A stretch of DNA of 46,114 nt from contig CANRWA010000029.1 in assembly GCA_947643415.1 (NCBI GenBank), positions 1-46,114 of the forward strand. Reading direction: 5' to 3'. The position numbers and the translations under genes were made by a program. The notes below the pieces were generated by a model. The model was not told the origin of the DNA, searched no databases, and worked only from the letters and a program-made list of their open reading frames with translations. Below, piece after piece: positions 17,259 through 25,130 of this stretch (position 1 is its first letter; each line of letters opens with the position of its first letter). Source of the stretch: an uncultured Clostridia bacterium (GTDB lineage Bacteria > Bacillota > Clostridia > Lachnospirales > Lachnospiraceae).

Positions 17259-18464
17259 CTAAAATGTCTCCATGGTTTCCCTCACTGCCCTGATAAATTC
17301 CTGGCTGTTCAGTACTGTTACATCCTCCAGTGAAGTGATCAGTGCCAGATCCTTCGTCATCTTACCATCTTCAATGGTTTTCAGCGTTGCCTTCTCCAGC
17401 TTGTCCGCAAACTCCATCAGTTCTGGAATTTCATCCAGTTCACCACGTTTGCGGAGCGCCCCTGTCCATGCAAAAATAGTGGCAACAGAATTTGTCGAGG
17501 TCTCTTCTCCCTCCAGATGCTTATAATAATGGCGCTGCACTGTCCCATGCGCCGCCTCATATTCATACACACCATCCGGTGATACCAGGACCGACGTCAT
17601 CATGGCAAGGGATCCACAGGCAGAAGACACCATATCACTCATTACATCACCATCATAGTTCTTGCATGCCCATATAAATCCTCCCTTTGTCTTCATGACA
17701 CGGGCAACGGCATCATCGATCAGGGTATAGAAATACTCAAGGCCTGCTGCTTCAAACTTACTTTTATAGTCTTTCTCAAAGATATCCTGGAAGATATCTT
17801 TGAAATTATGGTCATATTTCTTGGAGATCGTATCCTTTGTGGCAAACCACAGATCCTGCTTTGTATCCAACGCATAACTAAAACAGGCCCTGGCAAAACT
17901 GGTGATGGATCTGTCTGTATTATGGATTCCCTGCAGGATACCGGGACCATCAAACTCATGGATCGTCTCACGGATCTCTGTCCCATCTTCAGCGGTAAAC
18001 ACAAGCTCCGCTTTTCCCGCCCCCGGAACCTTGATCTCTGTATTTTTATACACATCACCATAGGCATGGCGTGCCAGTGTGATAGGCTTCTCCCAGTTCT
18101 TAACGCAGGGTTCAATCCCCTTTACCTGGATCGGCGCACGGAATACCGTTCCATCCAGCGCCGCACGAATCGTACCGTTCGGTGACTTCCACATCTCCTT
18201 TAAGTTATATTCTGTCATGCGCGCTGCATTTGGTGTGATGGTCGCACACTTTACTGCCACGCCATATTTCTTCGTCGCCTCTGCTGAATCGATGGTCACC
18301 TGATCATCCGTCTTGTTGCGGTACTCCAGCCCAAGATCATAATACTCTGTCTTCAGATCTATAAAAGGAAGAAGAAGCTCCTCCTTGATCATCTGCCACA
18401 GAATACGTGTCATCTCATCTCCATCCATCTCTACCAGTGGAGTTTTCATCTGAATCTTTCCCAT
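17259..18464 (-). CDS. icd: NADP-dependent isocitrate dehydrogenase
   Basis: 401-residue enzyme converting isocitrate to 2-oxoglutarate with CO2 and NADPH. The opening [17 protein letters not shown], then [29 protein letters not shown] (metal-binding aspartates) and [11 protein letters not shown] with [16 protein letters not shown], identify the homodimeric eukaryotic-like subfamily and not the E. coli Icd type. Length fits. AGGAGG precedes the ATG at 18464. As the 2-oxoglutarate source for glutamate synthesis it links to nitrogen assimilation, which is notable near the Amt-PII gene, although they are separate units. It heads an operon with GNAT and sortase genes. Confidence 0.95.
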   Translation of the reverse strand: MGKIQMKTPLVEMDGDEMTRILWQMIKEELLLPFIDLKTEYYDLGLEYRNKTDDQVTIDSAEATKKYGVAVKCATITPNAARMTEYNLKEMWKSPNGTIRAALDGTVFRAPIQVKGIEPCVKNWEKPITLARHAYGDVYKNTEIKVPGAGKAELVFTAEDGTEIRETIHEFDGPGILQGIHNTDRSITSFARACFSYALDTKQDLWFATKDTISKKYDHNFKDIFQDIFEKDYKSKFEAAGLEYFYTLIDDAVARVMKTKGGFIWACKNYDGDVMSDMVSSACGSLAMMTSVLVSPDGVYEYEAAHGTVQRHYYKHLEGEETSTNSVATIFAWTGALRKRGELDEIPELMEFADKLEKATLKTIEDGKMTKDLALITSLEDVTVLNSQEFIRAVRETMETF

Positions 18465-18535
18465 TGTGCTGCCTCCTATTTCTATAATTAATCTGCATTT
18501 CTGATTTGTGAATAATGATTCCTATGCATAAAACC

Positions 18536-18898
18536 TCATGCCGTACGTCTTTCTAGTTCTTCAACTCGTTTTGATAGTGAATCAATCAGTTTCAACAATA
18601 ATGCTGTATTATCATTTTCAAGTTTGTGAATATGGTAATAATTATTCAATTCATCCATATTTTTCTGGATTTTTTCAATTTTATCTTCCAAAATCCCCCT
18701 AGTACGCTCAATCTCATCCAACATCATATTTTCCGATTTTTCCAGACGCTCGTCCACCTTCTTCAGTATATTTTCCTCCGATTTCTCCAGACGCTCGTCC
18801 ACCTTCTTCAGTATATTTTCCTCCGATTTCTCCAGACGCTCGTCTACCACTGATTCCATCATACTCTTTAACATACTGATATCATTCTGGTCTAACAT
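18536..18898 (-). CDS. Small coiled-coil protein with 15-residue tandem repeats
   Basis: 120 residues, highly charged and almost entirely helical. VDERLEKSEENILKK is repeated twice exactly and a third time in part (residues 18-57), followed by DEIERTRGILEDKIEKIQKNM and a leucine-rich end LLLKLIDSLSKRVEELE. No signal peptide or membrane segment. A strong GAGGAGGGGG site and a promoter at 18935-18963 argue that it is a real gene. I do not recognise a family; it may oligomerise or act as an adaptor. It lies 71 bases upstream of icd and may read through into it. Confidence 0.75.
   Translation of the reverse strand: MLDQNDISMLKSMMESVVDERLEKSEENILKKVDERLEKSEENILKKVDERLEKSENMMLDEIERTRGILEDKIEKIQKNMDELNNYYHIHKLENDNTALLLKLIDSLSKRVEELERRTA
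18728..18847. repeat. 45-bp tandem repeat inside the coiled-coil gene
   Basis: Two nearly identical 45-bp units and a partial third encode VDERLEKSEENILKK. Near identity at DNA level, including third positions, indicates recent duplication, so the copy number could vary among strains. Confidence 0.8.
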
Positions 18899-18934
18899 CT
18901 TACCCCCTCCTCTCGTGTCTTGTCTTATGCGATT

Positions 18935-18963
18935 ACTATATCAAAAACTGCCACCATTTTCAA
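18935..18963 (-). promoter_or_regulatory. Promoter of the coiled-coil gene
   Basis: On the minus strand TTGAAA (18963-18958) and TATAGT (18940-18935) have a 17-base spacer. The -35 box overlaps the last codons of the upstream CobW gene. Confidence 0.65.
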
Positions 18964-19913
18964 GAGAAGTATACTACCTCTTCCATCGGAGGTTCTGCCT
19001 TCTCTACCTTTTCTGCCCAGAGCACAGGATAGAGGCTCTGGTTCTTGCGGGAAAACTCCGGTTTAACTTTTACGCTGACCATCACCCATTCCCCCACAGT
19101 AAGATCTGCCGTTTCTTTGTAATGGCAGATAAACCCAATCTTCGCAATGTCGTCTGCACAGCATGTCATTGCCGCTCTTGCGGGGACGAAAGTATCTGCC
19201 GGAAAAGAGCGGTTCCTGTATACCTCTCCCTTGAAGATAACTGTCTTCCCCTCATATTTATCTGGATGCTCACTGGCATCCAGATACCAGAGGCCGAAAT
19301 CATCATCCTCCAGACGGATCTCACTGGCATTAACATCATAGGGGAGTTCCTCTGCAATGTTGCTTTCCACACTGCCATCCTCTGATTCAAAGAGAACCTG
19401 TGCCTGGCGGTTGATCGCCTTAACATTTCTCCGCATCGACGGTTTATCCATATCCTGCCGGCAACGGTTGAAGATAACCAGGTCGGACTGCTGGAAATGT
19501 GCCATCAGAAGCGGTTTCATATTATTGATATACATCTGGAATGTCTCTGCATTCACCGTAGTAAATGTCTGCACGATGATCCAGTTCTCCGGGATCGTCT
19601 CATTGATCAGCCTTGCCATGTCCCACATACCATTTACTTCAATCATGATACGGGCTGGTTTATATTCCTTAACCAGTGCAATGCACTTCTCTTCTGTAAG
19701 GTCCTCCTCATCTTCTATGACAACAGGAGTGACCTTATTATACCGGAGAAGATTCTCGTCTACCTCTGTCTCCCCTTCCTCTGTTATGAGAAAGAGCGTC
19801 TTCAATCCATCTTCAAAATTCCCCTCTTCCAGTATCTCTTTGATACAGGTCGTCTTTCCACTCTCCAGAAATCCTGTAAAAAGATAAACCGGAATATCCT
19901 TATTTCCAAACAT
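18960..19913 (-). CDS. CobW-type GTPase with YcgQ-like (TIGR03943/DUF1980) C-terminal domain
   Basis: 317 residues. The N-terminal half is a CobW/COG0523 GTPase: Walker A GFLESGKTT at 14-22 and a Walker-B-like strand ARIMIEVNG. The CxCC metal motif of the family is absent, and the guanine-specificity motif NKxD reads NRCR (149-152). From about 205 the protein changes to a small beta-rich domain with FVPARAAMTCCADDIAKIGF and GEWVMVSVKV, which resembles the C-terminal part of YcgQ-type proteins that accompany the YcgR permease. The fusion suggests delivery of a metal to, or sensing at, an envelope system. It follows the second CobW gene by 20 bases. Function is inferred. Confidence 0.8.
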   Translation of the reverse strand: MFGNKDIPVYLFTGFLESGKTTCIKEILEEGNFEDGLKTLFLITEEGETEVDENLLRYNKVTPVVIEDEEDLTEEKCIALVKEYKPARIMIEVNGMWDMARLINETIPENWIIVQTFTTVNAETFQMYINNMKPLLMAHFQQSDLVIFNRCRQDMDKPSMRRNVKAINRQAQVLFESEDGSVESNIAEELPYDVNASEIRLEDDDFGLWYLDASEHPDKYEGKTVIFKGEVYRNRSFPADTFVPARAAMTCCADDIAKIGFICHYKETADLTVGEWVMVSVKVKPEFSRKNQSLYPVLWAEKVEKAEPPMEEVVYFS

Positions 19914-19934
19914 AGCAACCTCGTTTCTAACTGT

Positions 19935-21014
19935 CTAAATATGAAACAGTTCTTTGATCTGGTCCTCTCTCAACTCCGCTCCGATCACGCACAGACGCCC
20001 CGTATAATCTGCACTGCCACGGCGTATTTCATATTCGCCCGGCACCAGGTCAAAATGGAACCATTCGCCCTCTGCTGCAGGTACGATCCCCTTTGCCCGG
20101 AGAATATTCCCCATGCCATTGTCTTCCGCCGAGAGTGTCTTTAAAATCTCTGTCAATTCATCTTCCCTGTATTTATGGGCACTCTCCATTCCCAGACTGG
20201 TAAACACATCGTCCGCATGATGATGGTGATGGTCATGATGATGCCCGCAGCCACATTCATGATCGTGATCATGGTGATGCTCACAGCCACACTCATGGTT
20301 GTGGTCATGGTCATGATGCTCACAGCCGCACTCATGCTCATGGTCGTGGTCATGATGGTGATGGCCGCATTCCGGACACACCTCTTCCTCCTCCATCAGT
20401 TCCATCACAAAAGAATTGTCCTCCTCAATGGCACCAAGGATCTGTTTCCCGCTGATCTCTTCCCATGGGGTGGTTATAACCGTGGCCTTGTCATTCTTTT
20501 CTTTAATGAGAGACAATGCTGTCTCCAGTTTCTCTTCTGAAATATTTCCGGTACGGCTGAGAACGATAGTCTTTGCATTTTCAATCTGATTATTATAGAA
20601 TTCACCAAAATTCTTCATATACATCTTACACTTTGCGGCATCTGCCACTGTCACATATCCGTTCAAAGCCACGTCTTCATTGCCATCCACGATCCCTGCC
20701 ACCGCACGGATCACGTCAGACAGCTTGCCTACCCCAGAAGGTTCAATAATGATCCTGTCAGGATGATATTTGTCAAATACTTCCTGTAATGCTGTCCCGA
20801 AATCTCCCACAAGGGAACAACAGATACAGCCCGAATTCATCTCAGTTATATTGATCCCGGAATCTTTCAGAAATCCTCCATCAATCCCAATCTCTCCAAA
20901 TTCATTCTCGATCAGCACAAGCTGCTCTCCCTCAAATGCCTCACGAATGAGTTTCTTGATCAGTGTAGTCTTACCAGCTCCCAGAAAGCCGGAAAAAATA
21001 TCAATCTTTGTCAT
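19935..21014 (-). CDS. CobW/COG0523 metallochaperone GTPase with His/Cys-rich insert
   Basis: 359 residues. Walker A GFLGAGKTT (9-17), the metal-binding CICC in SGCICCSL (63-66) and IIIEPSGVG give the standard COG0523 GTPase core. The G4 motif NKxD reads SRTG in TIVLSRTGN. A striking insert at about 213-266 contains repeated CGxEHHHDHDHEC-like blocks with dozens of His and several Cys, a metal reservoir as in zinc or nickel chaperones. A CobW C-terminal domain (about 268-359) follows. It would load a metal, most plausibly zinc, cobalt or nickel, on a client enzyme. It is the first gene of a two-CobW operon, from a promoter with a 28-bp dyad typical of metal-responsive control. Confidence 0.9.
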   Translation of the reverse strand: MTKIDIFSGFLGAGKTTLIKKLIREAFEGEQLVLIENEFGEIGIDGGFLKDSGINITEMNSGCICCSLVGDFGTALQEVFDKYHPDRIIIEPSGVGKLSDVIRAVAGIVDGNEDVALNGYVTVADAAKCKMYMKNFGEFYNNQIENAKTIVLSRTGNISEEKLETALSLIKEKNDKATVITTPWEEISGKQILGAIEEDNSFVMELMEEEEVCPECGHHHHDHDHEHECGCEHHDHDHNHECGCEHHHDHDHECGCGHHHDHHHHHADDVFTSLGMESAHKYREDELTEILKTLSAEDNGMGNILRAKGIVPAAEGEWFHFDLVPGEYEIRRGSADYTGRLCVIGAELREDQIKELFHI

Positions 21015-21055
21015 TCAAATAACCTCTTTTCCAGATAGAATTTATCACAGTAAAC

Positions 21056-21088
21056 ATTCTAACACTGCATTTCAGTTAATGCAATGTT
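21056..21088 (-). promoter_or_regulatory. CobW operon promoter with overlapping operator dyad
   Basis: On the minus strand TTGCAT (21084-21079) and TAGAAT (21061-21056) have a 17-base spacer. AACACTGCATTT at 21061-21072 and TAATGCAATGTT at 21077-21088 form a 12-bp inverted repeat with two mismatches that covers the -35 box and the spacer. A metalloregulator such as a Fur/Zur- or ArsR-type protein is a reasonable guess. Confidence 0.6.
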
Positions 21089-21202
21089 TTCATAGATTTT
21101 TTCAATCACATATGTTATGATAGATAAGGGATCAATGCAGAAGATCCCTACATATCATATCAATAAAAAGACACATCCAATGTGTCTGGAATGGAGGACT
21201 TT

Positions 21203-21520
21203 ATGATACTTACGTCAACAGAGAAAATCGAAGGTTACAAACTTCAGACACTGGGTCTGGTACAGGGAAGTACGATCCAGTCCAAGAATATGTTCAAGGA
21301 CATGGGGTCTGGTTTCAAGAGCATGGTAGGCGGTGAGCTGAAAGCTTACACAAAGATGATGGAAGAAGCCAGAGAAGTGGCAACCGGACGTATGATCGAA
21401 AAAGCAGAAAAACTCGGTGCGGATGCCATCGTATGTGTACGTTTTAATTCTGCTTCTGTTATGCAGGGTGCAGCAGAGATCATGACTTATGGTACTGCAG
21501 TAAAAATGACACAAGAATAA
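21203..21520 (+). CDS. YbjQ family (UPF0145) heavy-metal-binding-domain protein
   Basis: 105 residues of the YbjQ family (Pfam YbjQ_1), which forms small pentameric beta-alpha proteins of unknown role, sometimes called heavy-metal binding. MILTSTEKIEGYKL, ATGRMIEKAEKLGADAIVCV and EIMTYGTAVK are the family hallmarks. I start at ATG 21203 because GGAGG lies 6 bases upstream; a GTG at 21182 has no ribosome site. It is divergent from the CobW operon and ends in a strong terminator. The proximity of metal-handling genes is interesting but may be accidental. Confidence 0.9.
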   Translation: MILTSTEKIEGYKLQTLGLVQGSTIQSKNMFKDMGSGFKSMVGGELKAYTKMMEEAREVATGRMIEKAEKLGADAIVCVRFNSASVMQGAAEIMTYGTAVKMTQE

Positions 21521-21540
21521 TCCAGTCAGAATATATCAAA

Positions 21541-21570
21541 ATATCCCGCAGTCCATCGCGGGATATTTTT
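21541..21570. terminator. Terminator after ybjQ
   Basis: ATATCCCGC at 21541-21549 pairs with GCGGGATAT at 21558-21566, followed by a T-run on the plus strand. It also sits directly beyond the stop of the convergent permease gene and may serve both. Confidence 0.85.
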
Positions 21571-21573
21571 CTT

Positions 21574-22443
21574 TTAAAAACTCACACCTAGAAGGTCAAT
21601 GGCGATTCCCCAAGCGACACTGGAAAGATAGAGAAATGCTATGATCCCTGCATTCTGCCTCACCCGCCCATGGTTCATCCGGCAGAGGAGAAGCACACCT
21701 ACTCCCGCTCCAGCCAGCAGGCCAGTCATCATTGGTCCTGCACCAATGATCCCCTCCAGATAGAGCTGGGTGATCACTACGGATGCAGCACAGTTGGGAA
21801 TCAGACCGATCAGCCCGGCAATGAGTTCTCCGGCAACGGGGATGTTAAGTACAAGATCCGAAAGACGGTCTTCACCAATTCCTTCGATCAATATATTCAG
21901 AACCACAGTGATTAAGAAAATAAATAATGTGATCTGCAGTGTATGCCGGACAGCAGAGGGGAAAATCCCCTCCTCGCACCGGCAATGCTCACTTTCGCAC
22001 ATGGTATGGATATTTTTGTACCGGATTTCTTTCCTGAGCAGCCGGTGGTACAGAAAATCCAGTACGAAACCACTGATGATCCCCAATAACATCTTGGCAG
22101 CAAGGACATTTATGATCGTTCCCACCGGCACTGCTTCTGATATAAAGATTGGAAGCATCTCATCCGATGTGGACAAAAAAACCGCCACCAGCGTTCCTGC
22201 GGTAATAAGCCCTCCTGCATAAAGATTTGAGGCAGCAGCCGAAAACCCACATTGGGGAAAAACCCCCAGTATGCCACCGAAAAAAGGTCCCATCTTCCCT
22301 GCCCGGCGGATCGCTGCCTGGGTCCTGCTCCCTGTCTTATGTTCAAGCCATTCCATGATGAGGTATGTCAAAAACAGAAATGGCAGAATTTTTAATGTGT
22401 CCAGCAACGCATCCGCCAAGCTGGCAAGTAATCGTTCTATCAT
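21574..22443 (-). CDS. ArsP_2-type 10-TM putative metal/arsenic exporter
   Basis: 289-residue membrane protein with about eight to ten helices in two similar halves. The repeated motifs GVFPQCGFSAAASNLYAGGLI and GLIPNCAASVVITQLYLEGII mark the family known as ArsP_2, annotated either as arsenic efflux protein or putative manganese transporter. A cytoplasmic loop (about 147-160) has a cluster of His and Cys (HTMCESEHCRCEE) that could bind metal. It starts 12 bases after fakA in the same direction but its ribosome site is weak (AGGTTG), so it is probably expressed by read-through. Substrate not determinable. Confidence 0.82.
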   Translation of the reverse strand: MIERLLASLADALLDTLKILPFLFLTYLIMEWLEHKTGSRTQAAIRRAGKMGPFFGGILGVFPQCGFSAAASNLYAGGLITAGTLVAVFLSTSDEMLPIFISEAVPVGTIINVLAAKMLLGIISGFVLDFLYHRLLRKEIRYKNIHTMCESEHCRCEEGIFPSAVRHTLQITLFIFLITVVLNILIEGIGEDRLSDLVLNIPVAGELIAGLIGLIPNCAASVVITQLYLEGIIGAGPMMTGLLAGAGVGVLLLCRMNHGRVRQNAGIIAFLYLSSVAWGIAIDLLGVSF

Positions 22444-22455
22444 AATAACAGCAAC

Positions 22456-24258
22456 CTATTCTACCGATACAAAATAATAGTAGATCGGCTGCCCGCCATA
22501 CTGGATATCCACTTCCAGTTCTGTATCGTATTCTTCGATAGCAACTGCGATCTTCTGTGCATCTTCCTCTGTACCCTCTTCTCCATAATAAATCGTCACA
22601 AGTTCCGAATCATCATCAATGAGTTTCCTGATAAGGTCAATGGTCGTATCCACAATATCTGTTCCCACCGTCTCTATCGTCTTGTCACTGAGTCCCATGA
22701 TATCACCGGCTTTGATCTGCTTTCCGTCCAATGCCGTGTCACGGACAGCATAAGTAACCTGGCCGGACCTCACTGCTTTAATCGCCTCTGCCATAGCCTC
22801 CCGGTTCTCTTCTGGCGGCACATCTTCCACATAACCAAGCAGTGCTGCTATCCCCTGTGGAATATTTTTCGTCGGAACCACAATGATATTTTTATCCTCT
22901 GTGAGTTCTGCTGCCTGCTCTGCCGCAAGGATTATATTTGAATTGTTTGGCAGGACAAATATATTCTCGGCATTGATCCGGTCAATTGCCTGCAATATAT
23001 CCTGTGTGCTTGGATTCATAGTCTGTCCGCCCTCGATGATAACATCCGTGCCAAGGTCAGTAAAGATCTGGCTCAATCCCTCTCCCACAGATACACTGAT
23101 AAAAGCATTTTTCTTTTTCTCTGCTTTATTCTCAGAAGATGATCCTACGTTTTTTGTGGGATCTGCCACCATAGAAGTAGTACCTGTCTCTGCCGTCCGG
23201 TCTGCCGTCTCATAACGGATAGGTTCCAATACCGCTCCCCTCCGCTCTGCCTCTCTCTCTTCTTCATCCTGTCTCGCCGCTTCCCTTCGGTCTGCCGCGC
23301 GGATCACCCTTTCATTATGCTCTTCCCGCATATTATCTATCTTCATGCTTGTCAGAGATCCATATGTCAGCGCCTTTTGTATCGCCAGGCCTGGGTCATT
23401 TGTGTGCACATGGATCTTCACGATCTCCTCATCTGCCACACAGACAATGGAATCTCCAATGGACTCCAGGTATGATTTAAATTTCTTCTCCTCTTCATGG
23501 GAAAATTCTTTCTCCACCATAATAATAAATTCCGTACAGTAACCATATTTAATATCCGCTTCTGCCACAGCATCTGCACGCTGTTCCAAATCTCCCACTG
23601 CCACACGGGTTTTGTCTGGCTCTATCTCATAACGGATCTCCTTGCCAAGGATAGCATCATAGGCCCCTTCCATAATAGTGAGCAGCCCCTCACCGCCAGA
23701 GTCCACCACTCCGGCCTGTTTCAGTACCGGGAGCATCTCCGGTGTCTGATCCAGCACATCACGCATATGGAGAATCACTGTATTCATCAATTCCAGAAGA
23801 TTATCTGTGCGCTCTGCCTGTTCCATCGCCTTCTCCGAGCCAGCCCTCGCCACAGTCAGGATCGTCCCCTCTTTCGGTTTCATCACTGCCTTATAAGCAG
23901 ACTCCACTGCCCGCTCAAATGCCGCCGCCATTACAGCTACATCCACCTCTTCCACCTGCACGATCTCCTTAGTAAATCCCCGCAGGAGCTGTGAGAGGAT
24001 AACACCAGAATTTCCCCTTGCCCCACGCAGCGACCCGCCAGAGATTGCCTTACAAAGCTGCTTCATATCCGGCTGTTCAATAGCTGCCGCCTCCCGTGCT
24101 GCCGACATGATCGTCATTGTCATATTGGTTCCTGTGTCGCCATCCGGCACAGGAAATACATTTAAATCATTTATCATCTCTTTTTTTGCATCCAGGGCAT
24201 TGGCTCCCGCCAGAAAACATCTCTGGATTGCCACTGCATCTATCGTCTTTATAACCAC
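22456..24258 (-). CDS. DAK2/DegV-linked kinase, FakA-like (YloV)
   Basis: 600 residues. The N-terminal DAK2 (DhaL-like) domain carries the ATP/Mg signature NDLNVFPVPDGDTGTNM with D39 and D41, and GGSLRGARGNSGVILSQLLRGF. A middle domain follows. After a charged linker (about 320-385) comes the C-terminal domain with VEGGQTMNPSTQDIL and PNNSNIILAA. This architecture is FakA, which phosphorylates fatty acids held by FakB for phospholipid synthesis. The start is GTG 24258 with GGAGG 9 bases before it. It is preceded by the Asp23 gene, the usual yloU-yloV order. No fakB is in the window. Confidence 0.92.
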   Translation of the reverse strand: MVIKTIDAVAIQRCFLAGANALDAKKEMINDLNVFPVPDGDTGTNMTMTIMSAAREAAAIEQPDMKQLCKAISGGSLRGARGNSGVILSQLLRGFTKEIVQVEEVDVAVMAAAFERAVESAYKAVMKPKEGTILTVARAGSEKAMEQAERTDNLLELMNTVILHMRDVLDQTPEMLPVLKQAGVVDSGGEGLLTIMEGAYDAILGKEIRYEIEPDKTRVAVGDLEQRADAVAEADIKYGYCTEFIIMVEKEFSHEEEKKFKSYLESIGDSIVCVADEEIVKIHVHTNDPGLAIQKALTYGSLTSMKIDNMREEHNERVIRAADRREAARQDEEEREAERRGAVLEPIRYETADRTAETGTTSMVADPTKNVGSSSENKAEKKKNAFISVSVGEGLSQIFTDLGTDVIIEGGQTMNPSTQDILQAIDRINAENIFVLPNNSNIILAAEQAAELTEDKNIIVVPTKNIPQGIAALLGYVEDVPPEENREAMAEAIKAVRSGQVTYAVRDTALDGKQIKAGDIMGLSDKTIETVGTDIVDTTIDLIRKLIDDDSELVTIYYGEEGTEEDAQKIAVAIEEYDTELEVDIQYGGQPIYYYFVSVE

Positions 24259-24303
24259 TGTCCTATTCCTCCAAATATATAAATATGCATGTGGACCTGT
24301 ATA

Positions 24304-24660
24304 CTAATTTATGACTTTCACGCCTTCTACACACACAATGATCTTACCGACTTCCATTCCTGTATATTCTTCCACTTTATATTTTACATTGTCCACCAGA
24401 TTCTCAGCCACTGCAAGAATGCTGACCTCATAGGCAACAATGATATGAAGTTCAATCCTAAGTTTTTCATCTTCCACCGACACATTGACGCCGCGGCGGA
24501 GATTTTCTCTTTTCAATAATTTAACGATGCCATCTTTCACATTCACCGATGCCATCCCCACAACCCCAAAACACTCTACAGCCGCAGAGCCGGCATACTT
24601 GGCAAGCACATCTTCATCTACAATGATCTTCCCCATATCTGTTTCCAACTGTCCTTTCAT
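24304..24660 (-). CDS. Asp23/Gls24 family protein (YloU-like)
   Basis: 118-residue small soluble protein of the Asp23 family. The pattern GKIIVDEDVLAKYAGSAAVECFGVVGMA, a basic middle section, VNVSVEDEKLRIELHIIVAYEVSI and VGKIIVCVEGVKV is typical. The family is linked to cell-envelope homeostasis in Firmicutes. The start is ATG 24660, since GGAGG stands 6 bases upstream within the longer frame that begins at 24678. It is cotranscribed with the FakA-like gene 45 bases downstream. Confidence 0.92.
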   Translation of the reverse strand: MKGQLETDMGKIIVDEDVLAKYAGSAAVECFGVVGMASVNVKDGIVKLLKRENLRRGVNVSVEDEKLRIELHIIVAYEVSILAVAENLVDNVKYKVEEYTGMEVGKIIVCVEGVKVIN

Positions 24661-24714
24661 GGTAACCCTCCAATCCATATTCTTTTCTTATTATTCAACA
24701 GCATATATACATTT

Positions 24715-24743
24715 ATTCTACACCATGACAATAAAAAAAGCAA
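24715..24743 (-). promoter_or_regulatory. Promoter of the asp23-fakA operon
   Basis: On the minus strand TTGCTT (24743-24738) and TAGAAT (24720-24715) are separated by 17 bases, about 55 bases before the Asp23 start. Confidence 0.6.
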
Positions 24744-24845
24744 ACCGAATCATATTTTCGTCATAAAATAGATATAATTAAGTGATTTCCCTTGTTGGAA
24801 AATGGATCATAAACACAGTAGTCCGCCAAAACACACCGTCCACTG

Positions 24846-24872
24846 CGGGTTCAAATTGGCGCCGTTGAGCTA
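24846..24872 (+). repeat. 27-bp dispersed repeat, first copy
   Basis: CGGGTTCAAATTG followed by GCGCCGTTGAGCTA matches 29359-29385 at 24 of 27 positions, with three G-to-A differences. It lies in the leader of the 46-residue protein gene, just before the ribosome site. Confidence 0.6.
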
Positions 24873-24885
24873 GGGGGGATTTTCT

Positions 24886-25026
24886 ATGAAACGCCTGATT
24901 GGATTTATCTTATTCTGGATTGGCATCGGTATGGCTATCATGCTATTTATTCGCCACGGAATACTCGCCCTTGCCATCATAATCTGCTGCCTTGTCCTTG
25001 GGTATAACCTGTTTACCAGTTGCTGA
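24886..25026 (+). CDS. 46-residue hydrophobic membrane protein
   Basis: Very short gene preceded by the strong site TAGGGGGGAT, 7 bases before ATG 24886. The protein begins MKRLIGFILFWIGIGMAIML, then a short polar turn (RHG), then a second hydrophobic stretch with ILALAIIICCLVLGYNLF, ending TSC. Two membrane helices in a hairpin are likely. The type of sequence resembles small membrane proteins that I have seen uncharacterised in Lachnospiraceae genomes. No function can be assigned. It is divergent from asp23 and upstream of another membrane protein gene that has its own promoter. Confidence 0.75.
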   Translation: MKRLIGFILFWIGIGMAIMLFIRHGILALAIIICCLVLGYNLFTSC

Positions 25027-25034
25027 TGAGCTCC

Positions 25035-25063
25035 TTGAATCCTGCCTGCATCCATGCTATAAT
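25035..25063 (+). promoter_or_regulatory. Promoter of the 25131 membrane-protein gene
   Basis: TTGAAT at 25035-25040 and TATAAT at 25058-25063 with a 17-base spacer, beginning 9 bases after the small gene's stop codon. Confidence 0.75.
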
Positions 25064-25130
25064 GGACTTTCAGCATGGTTTCTATATTAAGGTATCTTTG
25101 GAACTATACAGAGAAAGGCGGATGATAAAA

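Noticed and set aside
18728..18847. Regular repeats resembling a CRISPR array
   Set aside because: The units are contiguous, in frame and coding, without unique spacers. No cas genes are present.
20175..20540. Plus-strand open frame rich in Met/Val opposite the CobW gene
   Set aside because: It is the complement of the His/Asp-rich codons of the metal-binding insert.
24820..24872. tRNA-like GGGTTCAAATT suggesting a T-arm
   Set aside because: No 5-bp T-stem, anticodon arm or acceptor stem can be formed around it.
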